Below, in pieces: positions 24,699 to 33,380 of a DNA stretch of 35,753 nt. The notes beneath the pieces are model-generated. The model was given only the letters and a program-made list of their open reading frames with translations, was not told the origin of the DNA and did not search any database. Positions within the stretch are counted from its first letter, which is position 1. Each line of letters opens with the position of its first letter. The position numbers and the translations under genes are program-made. Source of the DNA: Desulfobacterales bacterium (GTDB lineage Bacteria > Desulfobacterota > Desulfobacteria > Desulfobacterales > Desulfobacteraceae); the NCBI GenBank assembly GCA_023143455.1, contig JAGLHT010000019.1, positions 1-35,753 on the forward strand. The letters run 5' to 3'.

Positions 24699-25216
24699 GT
24701 TATTATTTTCTGTCCTATTTTTAATTTAACAGCTTTTTCAAAAAGCGCCTGGGCTACTATCAAGTCAAACAATCCCATTCCCACTGATTTGAATACTTGT
24801 GTTTTCCTCTTGTTTTTATCCACAGCAATCTTGCCTGCAACAAGGTCTGCAATCTCAACAATCTGATCATCTTTTATCCATCCTTCCTTCATAGGTTTTA
24901 CAAGGTCACCGGATTCTTTTTTTGCAACCATTGTATCCACAAAAACAGTATCTGCAAGATTTAACATCATGTTGCCGTAAATCACAGGTTTATCTTTTTC
25001 AACATTATCAGGGAAAACAGAGACTAATTTTGTTCCAAAATATTTTTCAGTAAAGCAGGGCATTAGCAATAATGTATTATTATCTTGTGCAATATGAAAT
25101 CTTTCCGGCATGAAAAATTGTCTTGTACTCATTATTAACAACGCTTTTTCTATTGCGTCAATAATTTCACGTAAACTTAAAATCTTCACAATATCATTGG
25201 CATTTAGATATATCAT
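24695..25216 (-). pseudogene. Ornithine cyclodeaminase/ketimine reductase with large internal deletion
   Basis: OCD/mu-crystallin family, 173 codons against a usual 310-330. The N-terminal half is normal (FFMPERFHIAQDNNTLLLMP, FGTKLVSVFP, VIYGNMML), then the sequence jumps to ADTVFVDTMVAKKESGD and the C-terminal VFKSVGMGLFDL. The Rossmann domain (about 140 residues with the NAD(P)-binding GXGXXG) is missing in frame. Members reduce delta-1-pyrroline-2-carboxylate to L-proline, the next step after the hydroxyproline dehydratase encoded immediately downstream. The ATGA overlap shows they were one operon. Without its cofactor site it cannot work as a reductase. Confidence 0.85.
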
Positions 25217-25246
25217 AAAAATAGATTCCTGTTAGTATTTAGAGAC

Positions 25247-26521
25247 CTATTTAAGGTGGACATCTCTTTGGGGAAAAGGTATTACAATGTCATTTTCTTT
25301 AAAAACATCCCACACGTTTAAAAGAACATCACTTATTATATTATTCACTCCATTTTCAGGGTCCTTAATCCAGATTCTTAATTCAAAATCCACAGAACTA
25401 TCTCCAAATCCTTTCAAAAGACATATAGGCGTAGGATCAGAAAGAATCCTCGGAATATTCTTTAGTGAAGATAAAATCAGTTTAATAACAATACGAGGAT
25501 CACAATTATAAGACACACCAATGGGAACATTAAGCCTGATTCTTGTATTGGAGAATGACCAATTAATTACTTTCTGAGTTATTAAATCTTCATTAGGAAT
25601 CAGATGCTCAGATCCATCTCTTATCACAACAGAAACATATCGACTTTGAAGTTTGGATATATATCCGTAAACATCACCGATCTCAATTACATCCCCGGGT
25701 TTGATGGATTTATCCAAAAGAAGAATGATTCCGCTGATAAAATTACTTACAACTTTTTGTAATCCAAAACCAAGACCAACACCTAACGCACCTCCAAAGA
25801 CTGCAAGTGTGGTAAGTTCAATACCGGAACTGTGCAAAGCGACAAGGACAATAATGGAATAAATACTAACTTTTGCAGTTTTAACAAGTAAAACAGCAGT
25901 AGATCCGGTTAATTCAGGAATATTGTCAAGCTTTTGTTCCAGCAGTTTTGAAAGATAATTCCCCAAAAAAAGAAGCACTGAACACACAAGAAAAGCTTTA
26001 AAAATAGATAACGCTGTAATATGAATTTTTCCAATCTTAAATCCGATCTGATCAAGTAAAGAAGACATTGGTCCTAATAGATTGAAAAGAATAAGCACCA
26101 CAAGAGTCCACGTAATTATGGCAAAAACCTTTCCCCAGAATTCACTAAAAAAAAGAAATTTGATAATTTTAATTAAAACCCTTGTAAAAATAAGTATCCC
26201 AACAAAAGAAAGTATCAATGCAGGATGCTTTAACTGTTGCATAGCTGTTTGGCAGATAAAGATAAGAATAACAACAAAAATTAAAGGCGCCTGTTTCAGA
26301 GTAACTTCCAATAACTTTTTAACTATTGGATATGTTTTATCAGGGATTTTGATTTTATTTCTGAACACATTCTTTACTGCAACCCCTGCAACAAGACCTA
26401 TTCCAACACAAAGCAGCACAAGGCTGAGCTGAATAATTATCTCAGGCTGTATTATGCTGTTCAGAACCTCTTTGGCTATGTTAAAAGCCAAAGTTTGTAT
26501 ATGTTGAAATGTATAACCCAT
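25247..26521 (-). CDS. MscS family mechanosensitive channel
   Basis: Small-conductance mechanosensitive channel of about 424 residues, with about six N-terminal membrane segments and a cytoplasmic beta/alpha-beta domain. The pore helix FGGALGVGLGFGLQKVVSNF, the strand SIKPGDVIEIGDVYGYI and IRDGSEHLIPNEDLI are typical. The ATG at 26521 is used; GAGG stands about 10 bases upstream (TTG 26524 is equally reachable). It is closely downstream of nothing recognisable: the 5' side is a 440-base gap. It releases osmolytes in hypo-osmotic shock. Confidence 0.87.
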   Translation of the reverse strand: MGYTFQHIQTLAFNIAKEVLNSIIQPEIIIQLSLVLLCVGIGLVAGVAVKNVFRNKIKIPDKTYPIVKKLLEVTLKQAPLIFVVILIFICQTAMQQLKHPALILSFVGILIFTRVLIKIIKFLFFSEFWGKVFAIITWTLVVLILFNLLGPMSSLLDQIGFKIGKIHITALSIFKAFLVCSVLLFLGNYLSKLLEQKLDNIPELTGSTAVLLVKTAKVSIYSIIVLVALHSSGIELTTLAVFGGALGVGLGFGLQKVVSNFISGIILLLDKSIKPGDVIEIGDVYGYISKLQSRYVSVVIRDGSEHLIPNEDLITQKVINWSFSNTRIRLNVPIGVSYNCDPRIVIKLILSSLKNIPRILSDPTPICLLKGFGDSSVDFELRIWIKDPENGVNNIISDVLLNVWDVFKENDIVIPFPQRDVHLK

Positions 26522-26524
26522 CAA

Positions 26525-26969
26525 CTATAACCTCTATCAAGACTTAATAAAATTGTAAAGTATGGATATTAAATAACAAAATATTTGCCATAAGACTGGT
26601 CGCATTATCACTTTGTAATATTTGTTTCCAAGATAGAGCATTGAAGGACTTTTTTCGCTTAGGATCGAGAACATAATAAATTGGACAAAAATTGCGAAGG
26701 TGGTTCATCTGCAAGGCGCATTAAAGGCTTAATACTATACGTATTCGGCCTTTGGTGCAAAGCAGCAGATGGGCCCCGGCCAAAAGACAAGTAATTTCGT
26801 TCAATTTATTTGCTTTTCGATCCTTACGCACTTTAATTTGAATTTTGCTATCGTTTTTACATAAATTGAACACAAAACTATAATATTCCGGCAATCAGAA
26901 AAAAATAAAAGAAGAACCTTCAATATACAAATTCGACATAAATATCCTCCAAGCATTAGCACTGCAATA
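26525..26969. other. Long intergenic gap with a palindrome, otherwise empty
   Basis: No supported gene. The gap separates the MscS gene from the truncated acsA, both on the minus strand. Its middle holds the imperfect palindrome described separately. Next to acsA, on the minus strand, a strong GGAGG (26946-26950) with ATG at 26939 opens only a 14-codon reading frame (MSNLYIEGSSFIFF), possibly a gene remnant. No intrinsic terminator was recognised. Confidence 0.6.
26661..26824. repeat. Large imperfect palindrome, possible MITE/REP-like element
   Basis: About 165 bases fold back on themselves. Paired blocks from outside in: AGGATCGA (26661-26668) with TCGATCCT (26817-26824); AATAAATTG (26675-26683) with CAATTTATT (26802-26810); CATCTGC (26706-26712) with GCAGATG (26765-26771); GGCGCATTAAAGGC (26715-26728) with GCCTTTGGTGC (26748-26758, partly mismatched). 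The loop at about 26729-26747 contains AATAC/GTATT. GC-rich blocks differ from the AT-rich surroundings. It has no coding capacity, which fits a nonautonomous element, a repetitive extragenic palindrome or a structured RNA. Confidence 0.7.
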
Positions 26970-28553
26970 TTAAGATTTATCAACCATCTCTTTTATGATT
27001 TCAACAACTTCAGGGTTGGCAAGAGTCATTACATCTCCTACATCCTTCTTGTTTAAAATTGCTCCAAGAACTCTTCTCATAATTTTTCCTGAACGTGTTT
27101 TAGGCATATCAGGAACAAGCCATACTTTTCTTGGTTTTGCAATCTTGCCAATCTGCTCACACACAACATCTGAAATCTTTTTTGCAAGCTCTTCAGTTGG
27201 CTCAATACCAGGCTTTAACGCGATATAAAGATCTGGTTCCTTTCCTTTAATTTCATGATTAACAGGCACAACAGCAGCTTCTGCAACTTCATCTGCCACA
27301 AGTGCTGCTGACTCTATTTCTTTTGTTCCAAGCCTATGGCCGGATACATTAATAACATCATCAATTCTTCCAAGAATTCTATAATATCCATCTTCTGACA
27401 TTGTCGCAGCATCACCTGTAAGATATGGCCAATCTCTCCAGTCTTTACTCTTTGGATCTTTACAATATCGTGCAAAATAAGTATCAACAAACCTGTCTCT
27501 GTCTCCCCAAATTGTCTGGAAACATCCTGGCCATGGATTTTGAATACAGATATTACCTGCAATTCCAGGTTCAGTAACCTCTATACCATTTTCATCAAAA
27601 ATAATTGGATGAATACCCGGAACGCCAGGACCTGCACTTCCAGGCTTCATGGGTTTAATGCCCGGTGTGGTGCTACATAAAAATCCTCCGGTTTCTGTCT
27701 GCCAATAAGTATCAACAATAATGGCCTCACCCTTACCAACTACAGATTCATACCATTTCCATACTGCAGGCTCTATGGGCTCGCCAACTGTTGTCATATG
27801 CTTGAAGTGATAATTATACTTAGCAGACTCATCATGCCCAAATTTTCTTAATGCTCTGATTGCAGTCGGAGCTGTATGGAATATATTTACATCAAGCTCC
27901 TGGGCAATTCTCCATGATCGTCCTGGATCAGGATATGTTGGTACGCCTTCATAAATAACAGTTGAAGCACACAAGGCGAGAGGGCCATAAACAATAAACG
28001 AATGACCTGTAATCCACCCGATATCAGCCATACACCAATAAACATCTTCAGGGTGAATATCTTGAATATATTTTGACATTGCTGTTACATAGGCAAGATA
28101 GCCACCTGTGCTATGTTGACAACCCTTGGGTTTTCCTGTGTTTCCACTTTTGTACATCAAGAACAGAGGATCTTCAGAAAGCATTTGCTCAGGTTCAACC
28201 CTTGCTCCGTAAGAATTTTTGAGCTCCTTATTAACAAAATAATCCCTTGTTTCTTTCATGGGAGTCCCAGAAGAATTTTTGCCAGGATATCTTTGCCATA
28301 CCAAAACCTTGTCAACGATTTGTCCTTGGTCTACAGCAATTCTTACTGCTTCATCTGCATTAATTTTATGATCAAAAAGCTTACCTGATCTATAATAGGC
28401 ATCCATTACAATTAAAACCCTGGATTGTGAATCAACTATTCTATCAGCACTTGCACTTGATGAAAAACCACCAAACACGACAGAATGAATTACGCCAAGC
28501 CTTGCACATGCGAGCATGGTAATAGGAAGCTCTGCAGACATTGGCATATGAAT
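26970..28553 (-). pseudogene. acsA: Acetyl-CoA synthetase, N-terminally truncated
   Basis: About 525 codons of AMP-forming acetyl-CoA synthetase, which activates acetate through acetyl-AMP. The usual length is about 640-660; the first ~125 residues are missing, and the frame enters at MPMSAELPITMLACARLGVI. DIGWITGHSFIVYGPL, DTYWQTETGGF, WPYLTGDAA, GRIDDVINVSGHRLGT and the acetylatable Lys in PKTRSGKIMRR are normal. The ATP loop YTSGSTGKPKGV reads YKSGNTGKPKGC, an additional sign of decay. Just before it, at about 28555, the sequence changes to a sigma-54 regulator on the other strand, so a deletion took both 5' ends and the promoter. Other acetate-activating enzymes must exist elsewhere. Confidence 0.88.
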
Positions 28554-28555
28554 AT

Positions 28556-28892
28556 GAAAAAACTCATTTCATATTCATGGCCAGGGAATGTAAGAGAGCT
28601 CAGAAATATAATTGAAAGGTCTATTATAACTTCCAAAGGCGGGAAGCTTGAATTCAACTTACCTGCTTATTCAAGGAAGCCTGATCATGAATTACAAAAC
28701 AATAGCATCCAAAAATCAACAATTGAAATATTAACCGATCAAGAGATTGAAGCTCTGTCCAATAAAAATACAATGAATGCAATAAAGATGTGTGATGGCA
28801 AAATATATGGCAAAAAAGGTGCTGCATCATTACTTAATATTCCACCAACAACACTTTGTTCCAGAATAAAAAAGATAAAAGGCAGAGAATAA
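28556..28892 (+). pseudogene. Sigma-54 response regulator, C-terminal remnant
   Basis: About 110 codons of an NtrC-family activator: LISYSWPGNVRELRNIIERS (end of the AAA+ domain) and a Fis-type helix-turn-helix (MCDGKIYGKKGAASLLNIPPTTLCSRIKK). Receiver, Walker motifs and GAFTGA loop are absent. Sequence before about 28556 belongs to the opposite-strand acsA, so this is the other half of a divergent pair that lost its shared promoter region. The only in-frame start (TTG/ATG at about 28485) lies in acsA sequence and is not genuine. Confidence 0.85.
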
Positions 28893-28898
28893 TTTATT

Positions 28899-28925
28899 TA
28901 ATTTTTTCTCTAGGCTTGCCGATAA
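28899..28925 (+). promoter_or_regulatory. Sigma-28 (FliA)-type promoter
   Basis: GCCGATAA (28918-28925) equals the FliA -10 consensus in all eight bases. TAAT stands 15 bases before it, one base from the TAAA -35 core. The unknown protein gene begins 50 bases downstream with a GGGGAG ribosome site. The -10 match is strong; the -35 is partial. Confidence 0.6.
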
Positions 28926-28974
28926 TATTTATTAAATCAACCTAATAAATTAAAAAAGCCTGGGGAGAAATATC

Positions 28975-29637
28975 ATGTCAAATCATCTCGCAGATTTATC
29001 ATCATATACTGACCAAAATACTAATCATAATATAAATGAGAATGAATTAAACAAAAGCATGATGCTGCAAAAAAGAATGCTTTCTAAGTCTGAAGATGTA
29101 AGCACTGATCTTACAATCAAGACTTCTGAAGGCGACATTGTAAAACTTTCAACAAAATCTTTCTATGATTTCAAATCACTTTTATATGATAAAAAAGGTC
29201 AAGTATACTCAGACGCAGGGACAATTACAAACCGGGCAAGCTACAGAGCAATGACCCTCAAATCAGGCGAAAGTTTTACTTTTAGCGTTTCTGGCAACCT
29301 TAACGCAGAAGAACTTAAGGATATTGAAAAAATCCTCGGGCAAATCGATAATATAATTTATGACATGAAAAATGGAGATATGGGCAATGCCCTAGAAAAA
29401 GCATTGGGCATGGGTGGATACGATACTGTTTCAGGATTTTCAGCAGATTTAAGTGTCAAAAAATCATACAGCATGATTTCAGAAAAAATACAAAATAAAA
29501 TTGCTGATCTTAAAGATGATTTTATGAAAAAGGCAAAAGAACCTATTGAGCAGTTACTTAATCATCATTTCAAAGATTTATTAAAAAAACAGGACAACCC
29601 TATTAATGCTTTTTTAGCACAGCTTCAGCAACGCTGA
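28975..29637 (+). CDS. Uncharacterised protein, possible sigma-28 regulon member
   Basis: Not recognised as a named family. 220 residues, no signal peptide or membrane segment. Residues 1-40 are polar and rich in Asn/Ser; TIKTSEGDIVKLSTKS (about 48-63) and SGESFTFSVSGNLNAEELKDIE (about 95-117, as two blocks) suggest a beta-rich domain followed by helices. The last 60 residues are predicted amphipathic helix (KIQNKIADLKDDFMKKAKE). It starts from GGGGAG 8 bases before the ATG, behind a FliA-type promoter. Its 3' end overlaps the converging methyltransferase gene by 35 bases. A role in motility or surface behaviour is inferred only from the promoter. Confidence 0.7.
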   Translation: MSNHLADLSSYTDQNTNHNINENELNKSMMLQKRMLSKSEDVSTDLTIKTSEGDIVKLSTKSFYDFKSLLYDKKGQVYSDAGTITNRASYRAMTLKSGESFTFSVSGNLNAEELKDIEKILGQIDNIIYDMKNGDMGNALEKALGMGGYDTVSGFSADLSVKKSYSMISEKIQNKIADLKDDFMKKAKEPIEQLLNHHFKDLLKKQDNPINAFLAQLQQR

Positions 29638-30457
29638 TTCGACCCGTATGAACATTTGATGTCATAGTTTTACCAAACTTTTTCCCATTCTCGCCAAATA
29701 TTATATGCGGACCTAATGGTCTTGGATTTTCTGAAAATTTTTCTGTGGCTTCTTTTACTTTAACCCACCACCTTTCAGCCTGTTCAGCCTTATCAGAATA
29801 ATAGGCAAGCTCAAATCCTGCATCCTTACAAGTTTCAAGCAGCAGATCCCAAGTATGGAGAAAAGAAATATCATGACTTGCTGCCCAGGGAACTGGAAGA
29901 TCTATTGGCACATCCTTTTTTTGTACAATTTCATGCAACAATAATAATGCTCCGGGTTTTAAAATTCTGTTAAATTCTTTAAACAGAACATCTTTTTCTT
30001 TGATATTCATTAAGGTATGTTGAGACAGGACAGCATCATATATACCGTCCGGCAAGGGGAGTTCCAAGATACTGCCCTGTTTAAACTCAACCAAATCTTT
30101 TAAATTTGTATTTTTTGCTACTAAATCTGTTAAAAATCCGGCAGTCAGAACAAACTCATCAACAATGTCAATCCCTGTAACCTGAAATTGAAATTCTTTT
30201 GCCAAAAACCTTGAAGAGCCGCCTATGCCACAGCCTGCATCCAGAACTTTTGCCCCAGGATTAAGATCTGCTTTTTTTATAATATCATATGTTGCAAGAT
30301 GCCCCCCTGTATGGAGCTGATCAATAATAGAAAGGTCTTTTATTTTAAGGTTTTGAATATCTTTCCCAGCCTCTTTGAGTGCTGAAACAATTTTACTTTT
30401 AAGATCCTTTCCTGACTGACCATAAGATGAATAATGATCTATTATTTTTTCTTCCAT
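29603..30457 (-). CDS. Class I SAM-dependent methyltransferase
   Basis: Rossmann-fold methyltransferase, 284 residues. Motif I is VLDAGCGIGGSSRFLA (about 75-90), followed by VTGIDI and later ILELPLPDGIYDAVLSQHTL. HTGGHLATYDII before motif I resembles glycine/sarcosine and tocopherol-type small-molecule methyltransferases. The C-terminal ~70 residues (AERWWVKVKEAT) fit the same group. It starts right next to the enoyl-CoA hydratase remnant and its 3' end overlaps the unknown gene tail to tail by 35 bases. The acceptor is unknown. Confidence 0.83.
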   Translation of the reverse strand: MEEKIIDHYSSYGQSGKDLKSKIVSALKEAGKDIQNLKIKDLSIIDQLHTGGHLATYDIIKKADLNPGAKVLDAGCGIGGSSRFLAKEFQFQVTGIDIVDEFVLTAGFLTDLVAKNTNLKDLVEFKQGSILELPLPDGIYDAVLSQHTLMNIKEKDVLFKEFNRILKPGALLLLHEIVQKKDVPIDLPVPWAASHDISFLHTWDLLLETCKDAGFELAYYSDKAEQAERWWVKVKEATEKFSENPRPLGPHIIFGENGKKFGKTMTSNVHTGRISVAEAVLKKH

Positions 30458-30720
30458 ACTGGGTTTCGTCTCTCTATAAATGCATCAAACCCTTCTTTTG
30501 CATCTTCTGTTGACAAAAGAGCTGCAAACATTTCACGCATATGATCCAAAGCTTTTCCATTTCATGGGCTGAGTATATATCACCTGTCAATACCATTTCC
30601 ATAAGCTTCTTACGGTTACCATGTCTTGAAAGAGGTGCGGCAGGTCCAAGGCAGATAAGACCAACATTGATAGCAGTTGTCCCAAACTTTGCACTTTCAC
30701 ATGATTTTACTCCTTATTTA
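30458..30720 (-). pseudogene. Enoyl-CoA hydratase remnant
   Basis: Fragments of a crotonase-family protein with no start. One frame gives SAKFGTTAINVGLICLGPAA and RKKLMEMVLTGDIYSAHEME, the oxyanion-hole/active-site half; after a gap and frame change a second gives MREMFAALLSTEDAKEGFDA and the C-terminal ERRNPVW. The N-terminal half is absent and about 40-50 residues are missing between the pieces. The operon (acetoacetyl-CoA synthetase, HMG-CoA-lyase-like, carboxylase) suggests it was a methylglutaconyl-CoA-type hydratase; that is inference. Confidence 0.8.
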
Positions 30721-32667
30721 TTCCTGGAGCTCCTTAAGATCACCAAAAAAATCAAGCGCTTCAGGATTTTTTAAAGCATCTTTATTCTTAACTTCTTTTC
30801 CTTCAATCATTTTCTTTACAGCAAGCTCAACTTTTTTCATATTCAGAGTATATGGAACATCAGGCGTCTCAATTATCTTGGCAGGTACATGCCTTGGAGA
30901 TGCAGTTGTTCTTATATCTTTTTTAATTCTATCTTTTATCTCATCGGAAAGTTCATGACCTTGTGCCATTTTAACAAAAAGGATTACCCGTACATCATTG
31001 TTAAACTTTTGACCTACAACAACACTGTCTTCTATTTCTTCCATCTGGTCTATTCTGCGATAAATTTCTGCTGTGCCAATCCTTACACCTCCAGGATTCA
31101 ATGTCGTATCAGACCTTCCATGCATCACTACTCCACCATGCTCTGTAACCTCAACAAAGTCTCCATGAGCCCAAACATTTGGATATTCCTCAAAATATGC
31201 AGATTTATATTTAGCATCTCCTTTATCATTCCAGAAATAAATGGGCATTGAAGGAAAAGGTGCAGTACATACCAACTCGCCCTCGCGTCCTATTATGGGT
31301 TTTCCATCATCATCATAGGCAAAGACTTTCATGGCAAGACCTCGACACTGAAGCTCTCCTGAATATACAGGTCCAATTGGATTCCCCAATGCAAAACAAC
31401 CATTAAGGTCTGAGCCGCCTGAAATGGATGCAAGCTGAATATCATTTTTAACTTCATCATAAATAAATTCAAAATTTTCTTTTGAAAGCGGTGAACCTGT
31501 GGATAATACAGATTTTAAAGAAGAAAGGTCAAAGCTTTTGCCTGGTTTAACACCGGCGTTTTTAAGTGCTTCAATATATCCTGCGCTTGTACCAAATACA
31601 GTTATTTTTTCATCTTCTGCCATTTTCCATAAAGCATCGGGTCCCGGGTGAAAAGGGTTGCCGTCAAAAAGAACCAGGGTGGCACCAACACCAAGAGAGC
31701 ATGTTAGCCAATTCCACATCATCCAGCCACAGGTAGTAAAGTAAAAAATTGTATCTTCTTCTTTAAGATCAGTATGCAGTACAAGCTCTTTTAGCTGATG
31801 GAGGAGTATCCCGCCTGCTCCCTGTACCATACATTTTGGGAGACCAGTTGTACCGGAAGAATACATAATATATAAAGGATGATCAAAGGGAAGTTGTTCA
31901 AATTCAATCTCAGTTGCGCTCTCATCTATAAAATCTTTATAATGAACACCATTTTTAAGATTGCTGATCTCAGGGTTGTCTCTTGTATATGGCACAACAA
32001 CAACTTTTTCAATTGAAGGAAGCTGATCAATTATACCGCTGATTCTTTCAAGGCTGTCTAAAGGTTTGCCTTTAAAGAAATATCCATCTGCTGTAAACAA
32101 AACCTTTGGCTCTGTCTGACCAAATCTGTCAAGCACGCCTTTTATTCCAAAATCAGGAGAACAGGATGACCATGTTGCGCCAAGACTTGTAGCTGCAAGC
32201 ATTGCAATAATAGACTCTGGCATGTTTGGCATAAATCCCACAACCCTGTCGCCAGGTTTTAAGCCAGCCATTCTTAATGAAGATGCAACCTTTGCTACTT
32301 CAGCATAAAGTTGATTATAGGTAAGTTCTCTTCTTACGCTGTCCTCACCCCTGAATATCAATGCTTTATTATCATTCCGATGTTTTAAAAGGTTTTCTGC
32401 AAAATTAAGATAAGATCCGGTAAAAAATTTTGCTCCAGGCATTTTGTCAGGGTTCTCAACGACTTTATCATATTTTTTTGAGGCTTTGATACCAAGAAAA
32501 CCCCATGCTGTGCTCCAGAAATCTTCAAGGTTTTCAACAGACCATTCATAAAGCCCGTCATAATCTGAAAAGCTCTTATTAAACTTTTCATTAACCACCT
32601 GCATAAAGGCATACATATTGGAATTTTCAATTCTCTCTTTTGATGGTTCCCATAACAGTTTTGCCAT
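30718..32667 (-). CDS. Acetoacetyl-CoA synthetase
   Basis: ANL-family acyl-CoA synthetase of 649 residues, the full length for acetoacetate-CoA ligase. MYSSGTTGLPKCMVQGAGG is the ATP loop, CGWMMWNWLTCSL and SGGSDLNGCFALGNP are acetoacetyl-CoA synthetase-type blocks, and WAHGDFVEVTEHGG and MHGRSDTTLNPGGVRIG follow. The catalytic Lys motif reads PYTLNMKKVE instead of the commoner PYTISGKKVE; the Lys is kept. AAAGGGGGAAG precedes the ATG. It joins the end products of leucine-type catabolism (acetoacetate) back to acetoacetyl-CoA, which fits the rest of the operon. Confidence 0.87.
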   Translation of the reverse strand: MAKLLWEPSKERIENSNMYAFMQVVNEKFNKSFSDYDGLYEWSVENLEDFWSTAWGFLGIKASKKYDKVVENPDKMPGAKFFTGSYLNFAENLLKHRNDNKALIFRGEDSVRRELTYNQLYAEVAKVASSLRMAGLKPGDRVVGFMPNMPESIIAMLAATSLGATWSSCSPDFGIKGVLDRFGQTEPKVLFTADGYFFKGKPLDSLERISGIIDQLPSIEKVVVVPYTRDNPEISNLKNGVHYKDFIDESATEIEFEQLPFDHPLYIMYSSGTTGLPKCMVQGAGGILLHQLKELVLHTDLKEEDTIFYFTTCGWMMWNWLTCSLGVGATLVLFDGNPFHPGPDALWKMAEDEKITVFGTSAGYIEALKNAGVKPGKSFDLSSLKSVLSTGSPLSKENFEFIYDEVKNDIQLASISGGSDLNGCFALGNPIGPVYSGELQCRGLAMKVFAYDDDGKPIIGREGELVCTAPFPSMPIYFWNDKGDAKYKSAYFEEYPNVWAHGDFVEVTEHGGVVMHGRSDTTLNPGGVRIGTAEIYRRIDQMEEIEDSVVVGQKFNNDVRVILFVKMAQGHELSDEIKDRIKKDIRTTASPRHVPAKIIETPDVPYTLNMKKVELAVKKMIEGKEVKNKDALKNPEALDFFGDLKELQE

Positions 32668-32727
32668 TTCTTCCCCCTTTAATTATTCAAAACTCTACAA
32701 AAATTCTAATTATTGTGTTAGTTCAGC

Positions 32728-33357
32728 TTATTCATATAAAACAGCAAGAATAGTAGCTTTCCCATTTTTTGCGCATATCTGATGTTGAGTTGTTGAAAGA
32801 TAATATGCACTGTCACCTGGTTCAAGATCATACTTATCATCACCGATCACAAGTTTTGCCACCCCTTCAAGAACATAAATAAATTCTTCGCCATCATGCA
32901 CTGAAAGATCTTTTTCAGGGTTTTCTTCAAGCTGAACTATCAATGCTTCCATGTGCCTTCCTTTAACTTCCGGAGCAAGACTCATGTAAGAATAAAGATT
33001 TTGTTTTGCTTTAGATGATCTTGTTATGTTCTTGCGTTCATTTTTTTTGGTAATCGAGTACAAACTTGTTCCTACACCTGAAACCAATCTTCCCACAGCA
33101 CTGTCTAATGACTTTGAAAGCTTCATTACAGTCCCAAGTTGGGGTTGATCTATACCATCTTCAATAGCCTGAAGCTTTTTTGTTGCAAATCCTGTAAGTT
33201 TTGAAAGGTCCTCAATGGAAATTCCCTTTTGCTCCCTTAACTCTTTAATACGTTGTCCAACACCAGCAACATCGCTTTTTTCCCCTTTATCAATATCTCC
33301 AGTTAAGTCTTCAAAATAATCAACATTAATATGGGGAGTGTTACTTTTCTGTTCCAT
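32728..33357 (-). CDS. XRE-cupin transcriptional regulator
   Basis: Regulator of 209 residues. HTH_3 (RIKELREQKGISIEDLSKLTG and ATKKLQAIEDG; about 33-85) followed by a cupin domain (about 130-205) with HDGEEFIYVLEG and DSAYYLSTTQHQI, the ligand-binding part. AAGGAGAG before the ATG is the ribosome site. It lies between acetoacetyl-CoA synthetase and the HMG-CoA-lyase-like gene, all on the minus strand, so it probably controls the operon in response to an acid or CoA ester. The ligand is not known. Confidence 0.83.
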   Translation of the reverse strand: MEQKSNTPHINVDYFEDLTGDIDKGEKSDVAGVGQRIKELREQKGISIEDLSKLTGFATKKLQAIEDGIDQPQLGTVMKLSKSLDSAVGRLVSGVGTSLYSITKKNERKNITRSSKAKQNLYSYMSLAPEVKGRHMEALIVQLEENPEKDLSVHDGEEFIYVLEGVAKLVIGDDKYDLEPGDSAYYLSTTQHQICAKNGKATILAVLYE

Positions 33358-33380
33358 GTTCTCTCCTTATCTAAAAACTA

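Noticed and set aside
26895..26939. 14-codon peptide with strong GGAGG site on the minus strand
   Set aside because: Too short to support as a gene; kept only as a note because the ribosome site is unusually strong.
26801..26983. 60-codon minus-strand reading frame in the gap
   Set aside because: It overlaps the palindrome arm, has no ribosome site and resembles no protein; likely chance.
28485..28555. N-terminal part of the sigma-54 remnant frame
   Set aside because: This is antisense to genuine acsA coding sequence and unlike any NtrC-family protein.
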